52,905 bases of DNA from JBCBRD01 sp039819785 (GTDB lineage: Bacteria; Pseudomonadota; Alphaproteobacteria; Rhizobiales; Hyphomicrobiaceae): contig JBCBRH010000034.1 in NCBI GenBank assembly GCA_039819785.1, positions 1-52,905 of the forward strand. The letters run 5' to 3'. Positions 15,408-25,286 of this stretch are shown piece by piece (position 1 is the first letter of the stretch; each line of letters starts with the position of its first letter). The notes under the pieces were generated by a model. The model worked only from the letters and a program-made list of their open reading frames with translations, did no database searches and was not told the origin of the DNA. A program made the translations under genes and the position numbers.

Positions 15408-15917
15408 ATGACCACTGTTTTACACGCACAGCCCTATGACATTTCTGCCGTTGGCTTTTATTTTCGAGACCGGGACGAATACACCGCGAAGGCGGCGGCC
15501 TGCCGCAACGACTTCGGGCAGCCGGTCGAGGAATTCGAAATCCAGTTCATCGACGGCGAGGCAATCGACTGCGCTCTGGCCAAAGCCTGGGGGCTAAACC
15601 AGGCCAACCACGCACACTTCCTGGCGGTGGTTGATGACTGGGACGATGACCAAAAACGGCGCTTCATCGTCGCTGTCGGGGAATGCGGATACACATTCGA
15701 TCCGGAGCGTATCGATCCCGATGACTTCGATGTTGATTTCTATGGCGTCGATAGCCTTACCGAGCTGGCAGAGCAGTTCGTCGATGAAGGCTTTTATGGC
15801 GAAATCCCTGACGCGCTGGCCTACTACATCGACCATGCGGCCATCGCGCGTGATCTGTCCGCCGACTTCACCATGATCGAGATCGCAGGCGAGCGCTATG
15901 CCTATGCCTGCCGCTAG
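15408..15917 (+). CDS. ardA: Antirestriction protein ArdA
   Basis: The product has 169 residues, the usual ArdA length. ArdA is a DNA mimic that blocks type I restriction enzymes when a mobile element enters a new host. The protein is very acidic. The C-terminal half carries the family pattern FVDEGFYGEIPDALAYYID, followed by AIARDLSADF and EIAGERYAYACR. GAGAAAGG precedes the ATG at 15408; an ATG six codons earlier is less likely. It stands between the conjugation helicase and the recombinase genes, as is common on alphaproteobacterial elements, where early expression on entry is typical. Confidence 0.9.
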   Translation: MTTVLHAQPYDISAVGFYFRDRDEYTAKAAACRNDFGQPVEEFEIQFIDGEAIDCALAKAWGLNQANHAHFLAVVDDWDDDQKRRFIVAVGECGYTFDPERIDPDDFDVDFYGVDSLTELAEQFVDEGFYGEIPDALAYYIDHAAIARDLSADFTMIEIAGERYAYACR

Positions 15918-16005
15918 CAACTTACCCCCGATGTTTTCTCTGATGCAGCTATGCTTTGCGGCCAGAGATGCAGCGCTTTGTGGCGGTCAGCTTCATAGGC
16001 CAATG

Positions 16006-16022
16006 ATTATCCTAAGGAAAAT
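16006..16022. promoter_or_regulatory. Near-palindrome ATTATCCTAAGGAAAAT upstream of the recombinase operon
   Basis: ATTATCCT and AGGAAAAT pair at 7 of 8 positions around a central A. It lies 63 bases before the small gene of the recombinase pair and could be an operator or recombinase-binding site. The rest of 15918-16084 holds no gene. Confidence 0.35.
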
Positions 16023-16084
16023 TATGCATGGACTGTCCAAACTTTGCGCGCATCTCCCAAATTCGCTACGATCGGAGGTGAAAA

Positions 16085-16258
16085 ATGCAGCGCGTATCGA
16101 CAACCAAGAACACGCAGACGGAGTCCCCTGTGGAGCGGAGCCGCAGTCGGTCGCGCGAAGGCATAAGAGCTGTCGTTCGCCTACTGGCACGTCAGGCAGC
16201 AGAGAAAGATTTTGAGGCCTTTGCCAAAGCGCAGGAGGCTGCCAATGACAACGACTAG
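16085..16258 (+). CDS. Small basic protein encoded before the recombinase
   Basis: The product has 57 residues, arginine/serine-rich at the start, then a helix (GIRAVVRLLARQAAEKDFEAF). The Shine-Dalgarno sequence GGAGGTGA directly before the ATG is the strongest in the element. The gene ends 12 bases before the recombinase start. Short proteins with a VRLLARQAA-like helix often precede serine recombinases in alphaproteobacteria. A directionality factor or regulator is a guess from position. Confidence 0.65.
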   Translation: MQRVSTTKNTQTESPVERSRSRSREGIRAVVRLLARQAAEKDFEAFAKAQEAANDND

Positions 16259-16270
16259 AAAATAAGACCC

Positions 16271-18025
<1,755 letters not shown>

Positions 18026-18277
18026 TCACCAAATGTATTCATGCGCACCCCGATCACTTCCGGGTGCGCTGGCTTAGGTCCGGATTGTCCGGTAAGCCCT
18101 GTGCTGTCTCAGACAGATGATATGCAAAACCGTTGAGGTCTTGCGATCCGCCATTAGGCACATGCCCGTGGCGAGCAGTGCCTCGGGAGGGCGGTGTATA
18201 GCATAGATTTTTTGGTTGGGAACCACCTAGTCGGAGGTTTTCACACACCATCTGGGTGAACTGCCAAGACGCCGCAC

Positions 18278-18787
18278 CTACTTTGCGTCTTTTTCACTCT
18301 CCGCACCTGTTGCCTTGTTGGTCATCGCATCCAGCGCCTTTGTCATTTTTGCAAAAACGGCGTCGCGGTCAGCGATGGCGTGCCGGGCTTTGAGGGCGTC
18401 GGGATTATTGTAGCTCAGATAAACCGTTCCATCGGCATCCTGCCAAGCCAGGGCTTTCATGGGCAAATCGATGCCGATTGCACGAGCCGATTGCATCAAC
18501 GGTGTGCCCAGTTTGGGATTGCCGAAAATCAATAGTTCCGTCGGGGGCAGCTCAAGATCAACTGACTTGCCGCCGGCCGAATGGTCGACCCGGGCGAAGA
18601 TCTTGATGCCTTTGGTTGTCAGGGCTTTTTCTAAGCGGTTCAGGGTTTCGGGGACGCTAACACTGCTTTTTTTTGTGATCAGCAAAGCCGTGTCGGCAAT
18701 GGCCGTTTGCGTTGTCATCGCCGTTGTCAGGATGACGGCGAGCGCCGCGAGGGCTGTGGACGTGACGGCGAGACGTGTCGTCGACAT
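18278..18787 (-). CDS. DUF302 family periplasmic protein
   Basis: The product has 169 residues. A signal peptide ends near TAIAD. The mature part is a DUF302 domain: TLNRLEKALTTKGIKIFARV, then the loop PPTELLIFGNPKLGTPLM, then LPMKALAWQD and the closing NPDALKARH. DUF302 proteins are small alpha/beta periplasmic proteins of unclear function. The ATG at 18787 has GGAG at about 10 bases; the TTG two codons upstream is less likely. Confidence 0.85.
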   Translation of the reverse strand: MSTTRLAVTSTALAALAVILTTAMTTQTAIADTALLITKKSSVSVPETLNRLEKALTTKGIKIFARVDHSAGGKSVDLELPPTELLIFGNPKLGTPLMQSARAIGIDLPMKALAWQDADGTVYLSYNNPDALKARHAIADRDAVFAKMTKALDAMTNKATGAESEKDAK

Positions 18788-18940
18788 TGGCAAAAGTCTC
18801 CGGCTATGGGGAAGGGGCTGTTTTTGTAGCGTTTTCTCGCGCCACCTTTACCGGGTCTTGAGCCGTCTGTGAGCCCAATCCGTGCTCATATCGTTGTGAT
18901 CGAGCCGTTATGATCCGCTATCTGGTAATCGAGTGGGTGA

Positions 18941-19726
18941 TCATTGCCGGCGTTCACGCGCTTGCAGCATTGCCTTGGCGGCCATTGCAGCTGCAAACCA
19001 AATGAATGCGGCCATCGCCAAGTAAATGATCGCGGTGACATCGCCCGTCTGCGCGCGCTCAACGACTTTACCCAGGAGCGCGATCAAGCCCGTTTTCGGC
19101 AGGATCCCGATGGCTGTCCCGGCGAGAAACGCAAGGTAGGGCGTTTTGGTCAGCCCAAGGCCCATGTTCACGACAATAAATGGCGCGGACGGAACAATGC
19201 GGACCACGAGGCTGGCGAGGAAGCCGTTGCGTCCAACCAGGTCCATCGCCTTGTCAACGTTGGCCCAGCCGCGTTTTTGCAGCCATTTGCTGCCTAATAC
19301 CCGCGCGAGATAAAAGTTGAAGGAGGCACTGACGAGCGTCGCGCAGACCGAAAAGAAAAATCCGGTGATGGGGCCGAAGACCGCAACCGTGACGGCGATT
19401 AAGAGAAACTGCGGGGCACCGATGAGTGAGGCGAGGGAAAACGCCAGCGCAACGACGGGGAGGGCGAAATTGCTGTCGGCAAAGCTGTTCAGTGTCTGGT
19501 TGAGGATGCCGTTTTCATCAAGACCGATGACTTGAGCGCTGAGCCAGAAGAGGGCTGACACCCCTGCTATGACGGCGATGGCAAGCGCCAAGCTTCGCAA
19601 CCGGCGTTTCTCAGGGGCGGCGGTCGTCTCTTGTGACGATGACTGATTGATGCCCATCGGCCCGGGTGTTTCGGATGACTGTGGCGGATTGGATTGCGCG
19701 CGGTGCATATCGCTATCGCGTCCCAT
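18941..19726 (-). CDS. TVP38/TMEM64 family (DedA-like, VTT domain) membrane protein
   Basis: The product has 261 residues. A hydrophilic, disordered N-terminus of about 40 residues is followed by six or so membrane segments. The central SNARE-associated (VTT) domain is visible: FGPITGFFFSVCATLVSASF, then the re-entrant RIVPSAPFIVVNMGLGLT. Relatives act as lipid scramblases or flippases, for example for undecaprenyl phosphate. The start overlaps the 3' end of the glycosyltransferase gene by 14 bases, which fits a joint role in lipid-linked sugar metabolism, although that is inference. Confidence 0.88.
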   Translation of the reverse strand: MGRDSDMHRAQSNPPQSSETPGPMGINQSSSQETTAAPEKRRLRSLALAIAVIAGVSALFWLSAQVIGLDENGILNQTLNSFADSNFALPVVALAFSLASLIGAPQFLLIAVTVAVFGPITGFFFSVCATLVSASFNFYLARVLGSKWLQKRGWANVDKAMDLVGRNGFLASLVVRIVPSAPFIVVNMGLGLTKTPYLAFLAGTAIGILPKTGLIALLGKVVERAQTGDVTAIIYLAMAAFIWFAAAMAAKAMLQARERRQ

Positions 19727-20564
19727 GCTCAGTCTTGGCGTTTACGGCAGCCGCCGAGGCAGATGCCGATGTTGGCTGGCTTGATGGTTTGGCGTCAGTG
19801 GCCGCGCCGGATTTGCCTTGCTCTGTTGCCGTTGGTGTTGCGGTCAGTTCGGTGGACACAGGGATTCGCGTGCGGCGGCGCAGCCAGGTGACGCCGATGA
19901 GGTCGTATAGTCCGACCATGGCCCGGTTGAAGTTGTTGTATTTGGAAACGCCGGCTTGCCGTGGCCTGTCGTTGACCGGGACGTTGGCGACCTTGTGTCC
20001 ATAGGTCTGGAATAAGGCGGGCAGGTATCGGTGCATGGATGTGAAAAACGGCAGGCGGAGATAGGCGTCGCGCCAGTACGCTTTGATGCCGCAACCGGTA
20101 TCGGGGCAATTGTCCCGCAGTATGGTGTCACGGATGTTGTTGGCCGCGGTTGAGGCCCAGCGTTTAGAACCGGTATCCTTGCGGTCTTTACGCCATCCAT
20201 TCACCAAAGCAGGCCCGTTGGTTCCAGGTGCCGCCAAGGCTGCGACAAGCTTGGGGATGTCGCGAGGGTCGTTCTGGCCATCACCGTCCATTGTTGCAAT
20301 CACGGCTGACGTGGCTGCCGTGATGCCCGTGCGTAAGGCGGTGGACTGACCACTTCGGGCGGCGTGGCGGATGACGCGAAGGCCGGGGAACGCGCCGCTG
20401 GCCATCATTGATTGCAATTCATCAGGGGTCCCATCATCGCTGCCATCGTCCACAACGATGACTTCGTTGAGCATCTCTGGCGGGACGTGCTCAAATGTTT
20501 CTGCAACCAAGCGGCCGATGTTTCCCGCTTCGTTCAGCGCCGGTATCACGACAGTGATGCGCAT
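19713..20564 (-). CDS. Family 2 glycosyltransferase (dolichol-phosphate mannosyltransferase-like)
   Basis: The product has 283 residues. The GT-A fold is clear: VVIPALNEAGNIGRLV, VVDDGSDDGT, and the metal-binding MDGDGQNDP. There is no membrane segment, so it is the soluble DPM1-like type that loads a sugar on polyprenyl phosphate at the cytoplasmic face. GGGGA stands six bases before the ATG at 20564; the GTG at 20651 would add 29 residues without a good ribosome site. The C-terminal 45 residues are alanine/serine/threonine-rich and look disordered. It is divergent from the GT39 gene, a likely user of the lipid-linked sugar. Confidence 0.88.
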   Translation of the reverse strand: MRITVVIPALNEAGNIGRLVAETFEHVPPEMLNEVIVVDDGSDDGTPDELQSMMASGAFPGLRVIRHAARSGQSTALRTGITAATSAVIATMDGDGQNDPRDIPKLVAALAAPGTNGPALVNGWRKDRKDTGSKRWASTAANNIRDTILRDNCPDTGCGIKAYWRDAYLRLPFFTSMHRYLPALFQTYGHKVANVPVNDRPRQAGVSKYNNFNRAMVGLYDLIGVTWLRRRTRIPVSTELTATPTATEQGKSGAATDAKPSSQPTSASASAAAVNAKTEHGTR

Positions 20565-20885
20565 TTGGGTCCCCAGTGGGCTATTCAAGCCGGCGGCTTG
20601 GTGCTTTTCGCGCTGGCGACGCCATGCCAGCGTTTCGATGGTCTCGGGCACGTCTTCTGCTCGTGTTCGGCCCCGGGCATTGTGGTCGAGCTTTGCCGTG
20701 TTGTTCGGGCCAAGACCGGCCGAGTCACTCGCCCGTTTGCTTGACCCTCGTCTCTTTGGTCTTCACCGTCGTAGCAGTCTTCCCGAGGTGACTTCAAACC
20801 TGTACTGGAACGCAAGATGCTGATTTGTGGGTAAACACAGGCACAGTGGGCCACGCATGCAACGGTTTTTGGAGAATTGGCAGAA

Positions 20886-22415
20886 ATGACGGCGGGGTTC
20901 AGAGCCTGGATTGTCGAACAGCCGTTTTGGTCGGACCCGAATGACAGCACATGGCTGCGGGTGTTGGTCATTGGGCTTGCCGGTCTGCTGCTGATCCGCG
21001 TGGTCGCGCTGGCCATGAATGCGACAGATCTGTTTTTTGATGAGGCGCAGTATTGGTTTTGGAGTGTTGAGCCTGCGTTTGGGTATTATTCCAAACCGCC
21101 GCTGATTGCGTGGATTATTCATCTGTCGACAGATGTTTGCGGGGTGTCGGAATTCTGCATCCGGTTGCCCTCTCCATTGCTGCACACCGCTACGGCAGGG
21201 TGTGTCGCGGCTTTGGGGTGGCGGCTTTACAATGCCCGTGTCGGTGCGCTGTCGGGGTTGGTTTTTGCAACGTTGCCTGCTGTTTCCTTGTCTGCTGGCA
21301 TTATCTCGACGGACGTTCCGCTGCTGGTGTGCTGGGCTGCGGCTTTGTTGCTGTTCTGGATGGTGTTGGAAGATGAGCAAGGCCAATGGTGGCCTGTGCT
21401 TGCCTTGGGTGTGGCGCTTGGCGTTGGCCTGAACGCGAAATACGCGATGGCGTGGTTCTTTGTCTGCGCAGCCCTTTATTTTGTGCTGTCGCCGCATCGG
21501 CGTGCTGTGCTGTTCAACGGGCGGTTCTTGGTCGCGGTTGCCGTTGGCCTGGCGATGCTGACCCCCAACGTGGTCTGGAACGCCTACAACGGGTTTGCCA
21601 CGGTTTCTCACACTGCGGATAACGCCAACTGGGGCGGCCCCTTGATGCGCCCTGATAAGGCGCTGGAATTTTTCTTTGCACAATTCGGGGTTTTCGGCCC
21701 CATCCTTTTTGGCGCCTTGTTGGTCATCGCTTGGCGGGCGACCCGGATGCGGTTACCTGAGGCTGACCGGTTTTTGCTGGCATTCGCCTTACCCATCGTC
21801 ATCATTATTACGATACAGGCCTTTTTATCCCGCGCGCATGCCAACTGGGCGGCGGTGTCGTACGTCGCGGCCACGGTCCTGGTGACAGCGACCATGACGC
21901 GGGATGTCGCGTGGGGCTGGCTCAAGGGCTCATTGGTGTTGCACGCGGTGGTTTTGGCGCTACTGATTTTCGGGACCACCACGGCGGGACTGTTCGCTCT
22001 GCCCGGAGGGCGCGATCCGTTTGCCCGAACGCTTGGCTGGGACGAGCTGGCAAGCGCGACCCGGGAGCATCTGCAGGCCGCGCGTGATGATGGTCGTCCC
22101 TATGCGGCCATTGTGAGCGACAGCCGTGCGGTCAGTTCGCAATTGCTATATTACCTTCGGGACGAACCAACGCCTGTGCGCGCATATCGCTGGCGCCCCA
22201 AGCCCAAGGACCACTTCGAGCTGACACGGCCGTTCACAGGTGTTGATGGCAAGCCGGTGCTTCTAGTGTCGCTTGTTGGTCCCGGCAGCCCTGCGGTTCG
22301 CGGGTTTGAGAGGGCGACGCAAACCGGCATGCTCGATCTGCCGACAGGACAAACGCAAACGCGCAAGGTGTATTTTTTCACGTTGCAGCGGTATCGGAAT
22401 GCACTGAAACCATGA
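20886..22415 (+). CDS. GT39/ArnT-type glycosyltransferase, polytopic membrane protein
   Basis: The product has 509 residues. The first periplasmic loop carries FFDEAQYW followed by YYSKPPLIAW, the acidic catalytic motif of the ArnT/PMT family. About 11 membrane helices follow and then a soluble C-terminal domain. Family members transfer sugars from polyprenyl phosphate to lipid A or proteins in the periplasm. ATG at 20886 is preferred over TTG at 20877 (GGAG at 20871 is too near the TTG). The stop overlaps the pabB start as ATGA. Confidence 0.86.
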   Translation: MTAGFRAWIVEQPFWSDPNDSTWLRVLVIGLAGLLLIRVVALAMNATDLFFDEAQYWFWSVEPAFGYYSKPPLIAWIIHLSTDVCGVSEFCIRLPSPLLHTATAGCVAALGWRLYNARVGALSGLVFATLPAVSLSAGIISTDVPLLVCWAAALLLFWMVLEDEQGQWWPVLALGVALGVGLNAKYAMAWFFVCAALYFVLSPHRRAVLFNGRFLVAVAVGLAMLTPNVVWNAYNGFATVSHTADNANWGGPLMRPDKALEFFFAQFGVFGPILFGALLVIAWRATRMRLPEADRFLLAFALPIVIIITIQAFLSRAHANWAAVSYVAATVLVTATMTRDVAWGWLKGSLVLHAVVLALLIFGTTTAGLFALPGGRDPFARTLGWDELASATREHLQAARDDGRPYAAIVSDSRAVSSQLLYYLRDEPTPVRAYRWRPKPKDHFELTRPFTGVDGKPVLLVSLVGPGSPAVRGFERATQTGMLDLPTGQTQTRKVYFFTLQRYRNALKP

Positions 22416-24277
22416 CCACCAGTTTGACCAAAACGGACCCTGCGCGAGCAAATTCGCAGGGTGAGACGAGCTTTGCGACGGGTTCTAATGTCTCGGAGGC
22501 CTTTGTCCTTCTCGACAACAGTTCTGGGGATGGTGTTCCAGCACTGCTGTTTACTGATCCGGTCGATATTGCCGTTGCCGAGACCCCAGACGATATCAGC
22601 GCCGCGTTGCGCAAAATTGAAGATGCGCGAGCGGCCGGGCTCCATGCGGCTGGTTTCTTTTCCTATGAGTTGGGGTACGCGCTTGAACCGCGGCTTAGGC
22701 GGCGGATGCCTACGACCCGTGCGGTCCCGCTGTTGTGGTTTGGGCTTTACCGCGAGCCTCAATCCATGACGGGGCGAGAGGTGGAAACCTGGCTGGAGAC
22801 CCACACGAAAAGCGCAAGTCACCGGTTCTCCGATGTGCGGCTGGACTGGGATGAAGCTGACTATCTTCAGCGGTTTGCGGAGGTGCAAGACCGTATCCGC
22901 GCCGGGGACATTTATCAGTTGAACCTGACGTTCAAGGCGCGGTTCAAGCTTGAGGGCTCGCCGCTGACGTTTTACCGCGATTTGCGAAGGAAGCAGAACG
23001 TCGCCCATGGCGGGATCATCGACACAGGTCAGGTCACGATCCTGTCGGCGTCTCCTGAGCTGTTTGTAGCGCGCAACGGCGATGTGATCGAAACACGGCC
23101 CATGAAGGGAACAGCGGCGCGCAAGGGGCAGATCGCGGAGGATGCCGAACAACGTGTCGAGCTGGCGACCGATGCCAAGCAGCGCGCTGAAAACCTGATG
23201 ATCGTCGATTTGATGCGCAATGATATCGGTCGCATTTCGGAGACGGGAAGTGTCAGCGTCACGGACCTGTTCACGATCGAAACCTACAAGACGCTGCATC
23301 AGATGACGTCGGGTGTGCGCGCGCAACTGAAGCCGGGGCTTGACCTCCTCACCGTACTTCGCGCAATTTTTCCGCCGGGATCTGTGACAGGTGCGCCGAA
23401 GATCCGAGCGATGGAACTGATTGAAGATCTCGAGAATGAGGCGCGTGGCATTTACTGCGGTTCGATCGGTTACCTCGCACCGGATGGCCGTGAAGACCTG
23501 AATGTCGTGATCAGGACGCCGGTGGTGTTCCGGGATGGGACCGGGGAGATGGGCATTGGGTCTGGTGTCGTCTTCGATTCAGATGGCGCATCTGAATATG
23601 CCGAGTGCCTGTTGAAAATGAAGTTCCTTACCGATCCGCCCAAGCCGTTCCAGCTGATCGAAACCATGCTGTTTGAACCTGATGGCGGGCTTTGGTTGTG
23701 GGATGGGCACATGGACCGGTTGTCTGCGTCTGCGGCCTATTTCGGGTTCCCGTTTGACCGAGCTGTCGTCGTGCGCGCCGTGGAGGCTGCTATTGAAGGG
23801 GCAGGGCGGGATCGCCGTTTGCGCGTGCGGTTGACGGTCAACGAGGATGGCTCACCGCAGGTGACAACCACCCATCTTGGGCCCGCGCCCACCAACCCGG
23901 TCATGCGGTACGTCGTGTCGCCTACCCGGTTAAACAGTGCCAATCCGTTCCTCTATCACAAGACGACACGGCGGGAGCTCTATGATGAAGAGTGGGCGCA
24001 TTATTCGGCAGCGGTTGGGTCGGATGAGGTGATTTATCTGAACGAAGACGGTGACCTCGCCGAAGGCAGCCGGACAACCATTTTTGTCGAGCAAAACGAG
24101 GTTTTGCTGACCCCGCCGCTTGGGGCGGGGCTGCTGCCGGGGGTCCTGCGGTCGGATTTGATTGCACGCGGTCGTGCTGTTGAGGCGCGGCTGACGTTGC
24201 GGGATTTGCAGCGCCGTGGCCGCGTCTTCTTAGGCAATTCGGTGCGTGGCCTGGTTCCAGCCAAGCCGCTCGGTTAG
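22412..24277 (+). CDS. pabB: Fused aminodeoxychorismate synthase component I and aminodeoxychorismate lyase (PabB-PabC)
   Basis: The product has 621 residues. Residues 1 to about 400 are PabB: the chorismate-binding core shows ETRPMKGTAARKG, IVDLMRNDIGRI and PPGSVTGAPKIRAMELI. The rest is a class IV PLP aminotransferase-fold lyase (HKTTRRELYD with the PLP lysine, then EDGDLAEGSRTTIF). Together with a PabA glutaminase encoded elsewhere, it turns chorismate to 4-aminobenzoate for folate. The fusion is common in alphaproteobacteria. Overlap with the GT39 gene means coupled translation, though the pathways are unrelated. Confidence 0.93.
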   Translation: MTTSLTKTDPARANSQGETSFATGSNVSEAFVLLDNSSGDGVPALLFTDPVDIAVAETPDDISAALRKIEDARAAGLHAAGFFSYELGYALEPRLRRRMPTTRAVPLLWFGLYREPQSMTGREVETWLETHTKSASHRFSDVRLDWDEADYLQRFAEVQDRIRAGDIYQLNLTFKARFKLEGSPLTFYRDLRRKQNVAHGGIIDTGQVTILSASPELFVARNGDVIETRPMKGTAARKGQIAEDAEQRVELATDAKQRAENLMIVDLMRNDIGRISETGSVSVTDLFTIETYKTLHQMTSGVRAQLKPGLDLLTVLRAIFPPGSVTGAPKIRAMELIEDLENEARGIYCGSIGYLAPDGREDLNVVIRTPVVFRDGTGEMGIGSGVVFDSDGASEYAECLLKMKFLTDPPKPFQLIETMLFEPDGGLWLWDGHMDRLSASAAYFGFPFDRAVVVRAVEAAIEGAGRDRRLRVRLTVNEDGSPQVTTTHLGPAPTNPVMRYVVSPTRLNSANPFLYHKTTRRELYDEEWAHYSAAVGSDEVIYLNEDGDLAEGSRTTIFVEQNEVLLTPPLGAGLLPGVLRSDLIARGRAVEARLTLRDLQRRGRVFLGNSVRGLVPAKPLG

Positions 24278-24361
24278 CCTGTACCGACCGCCGCTTGAAA
24301 GCGCTGCTGCATGTCCCGAGCTATGGAATTTGTGGGTTTGTAGTGACTGCTTCGAAGGCGG

Positions 24362-24619
24362 TTAGTTCGCGCCAGTCTTTACAGAAACGGTTTCTACTTT
24401 CCCATTGCCAGACGAGGCAATCCCCCGCTCGATCGGCCCATATGCCCCGGTGTCTGTTCCGCGTGCGTCGGCATCTGTTCGTGGCATGCCGCCCCCGTAA
24501 AGAGCTGCCATCAAAATTCCGAACGCTGCTCCTGTAAGCAGCATCGTGGCAATTGCTTCTCGCATCGAACGACGGAGTCGACGGGAGATGAATAGTGTGG
24601 GTGCTGGACGATGTTTCAT
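24362..24619 (-). CDS. Small single-pass membrane protein (hypothetical)
   Basis: The product has 85 residues. It has a basic N-terminus (RRLRRSMREA), one membrane helix (about residues 25-42), then a Gly/Asp-rich hydrophilic tail. Positive-inside topology predicts the tail in the periplasm. The ribosome site is weak, and there is no recognised family. The 256 bases after its start (24620-24878) hold no gene I can support. Confidence 0.5.
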   Translation of the reverse strand: MKHRPAPTLFISRRLRRSMREAIATMLLTGAAFGILMAALYGGGMPRTDADARGTDTGAYGPIERGIASSGNGKVETVSVKTGAN

Positions 24620-24878
24620 CACTAGACTTAAGCCTCAGAGATGTTTCGCCAACCAGTGTACGCATGGCCGCGCGACAGATCGGCACATGAATAATCTGTA
24701 TTGTTTCTTGACACTTGCAACCATCGGCGTTGGCGCTGGCATACCAGTGTCCGAGCACGCCTGATGGCCACTTGCTTTGCCCTGTGTGTCTGCGCAACGA
24801 ACGTTTTCGGGTGAATTTTTTTCGTCGGATGATCGGCGGGCCAGCGCTCAGTTTTTGAAATTTCTGTCGGCGGCTGCG

Positions 24879-25055
24879 TCAGAGGGCGCGCATCAAGCAT
24901 CCCAGTAGCAAGATGACATGTGCTGTCAGAAGCACCCAGAACTCATTGCCTTGAAGCAATGGGATTTCTGCATTGAAGAACTTTGTGATCAAGACTGTGA
25001 CCGTCAAAACCACGGTCAGTAGAAAGGTGATGATCCCCGGAGCTTTCAGACCCAT
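24879..25055 (-). CDS. Small two-helix membrane protein (hypothetical)
   Basis: The product has 58 residues: MGLKAPGIITF, a first helix, a short loop with a GNEFW sequence, and a second helix ending LLGCLMRAL. GGAG stands nine bases before the ATG at 25055, so the longer upstream frame is not used. Short proteins of this pattern occur widely in alphaproteobacteria without assigned function. The 231 bases upstream (25056-25286) hold no gene. Confidence 0.7.
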   Translation of the reverse strand: MGLKAPGIITFLLTVVLTVTVLITKFFNAEIPLLQGNEFWVLLTAHVILLLGCLMRAL

Positions 25056-25286
25056 TGATTTGTCTCCTGCTGGCAAGCCTGTGCGATTGCCTTGGCTGTT
25101 TGCAGCGGTTGTAAAAGCAGAGAATGTGCGCAGTCGCATATCCCCTAAACGAGGCGCGGTCCCGATTTATACTGATTCTGGGACTTGCCCTAAGCCGCGC
25201 AGCAGTACGCGCCCGCCATGCTGGATACAACCCGGTGCTTGGTGTTCCCCCTATCAGCGATGCGGCAACGCCACCACGCTGAGGGC

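Noticed and set aside
15095..15439. Open frame of 114 codons upstream of and overlapping ardA
   Set aside because: Composition is dominated by GC-rich leader sequence with palindromes, and it overlaps ardA in another frame.
22151..23326. Open frame of 391 codons on the minus strand
   Set aside because: It is the shadow of pabB-pabC and the GT39 gene.
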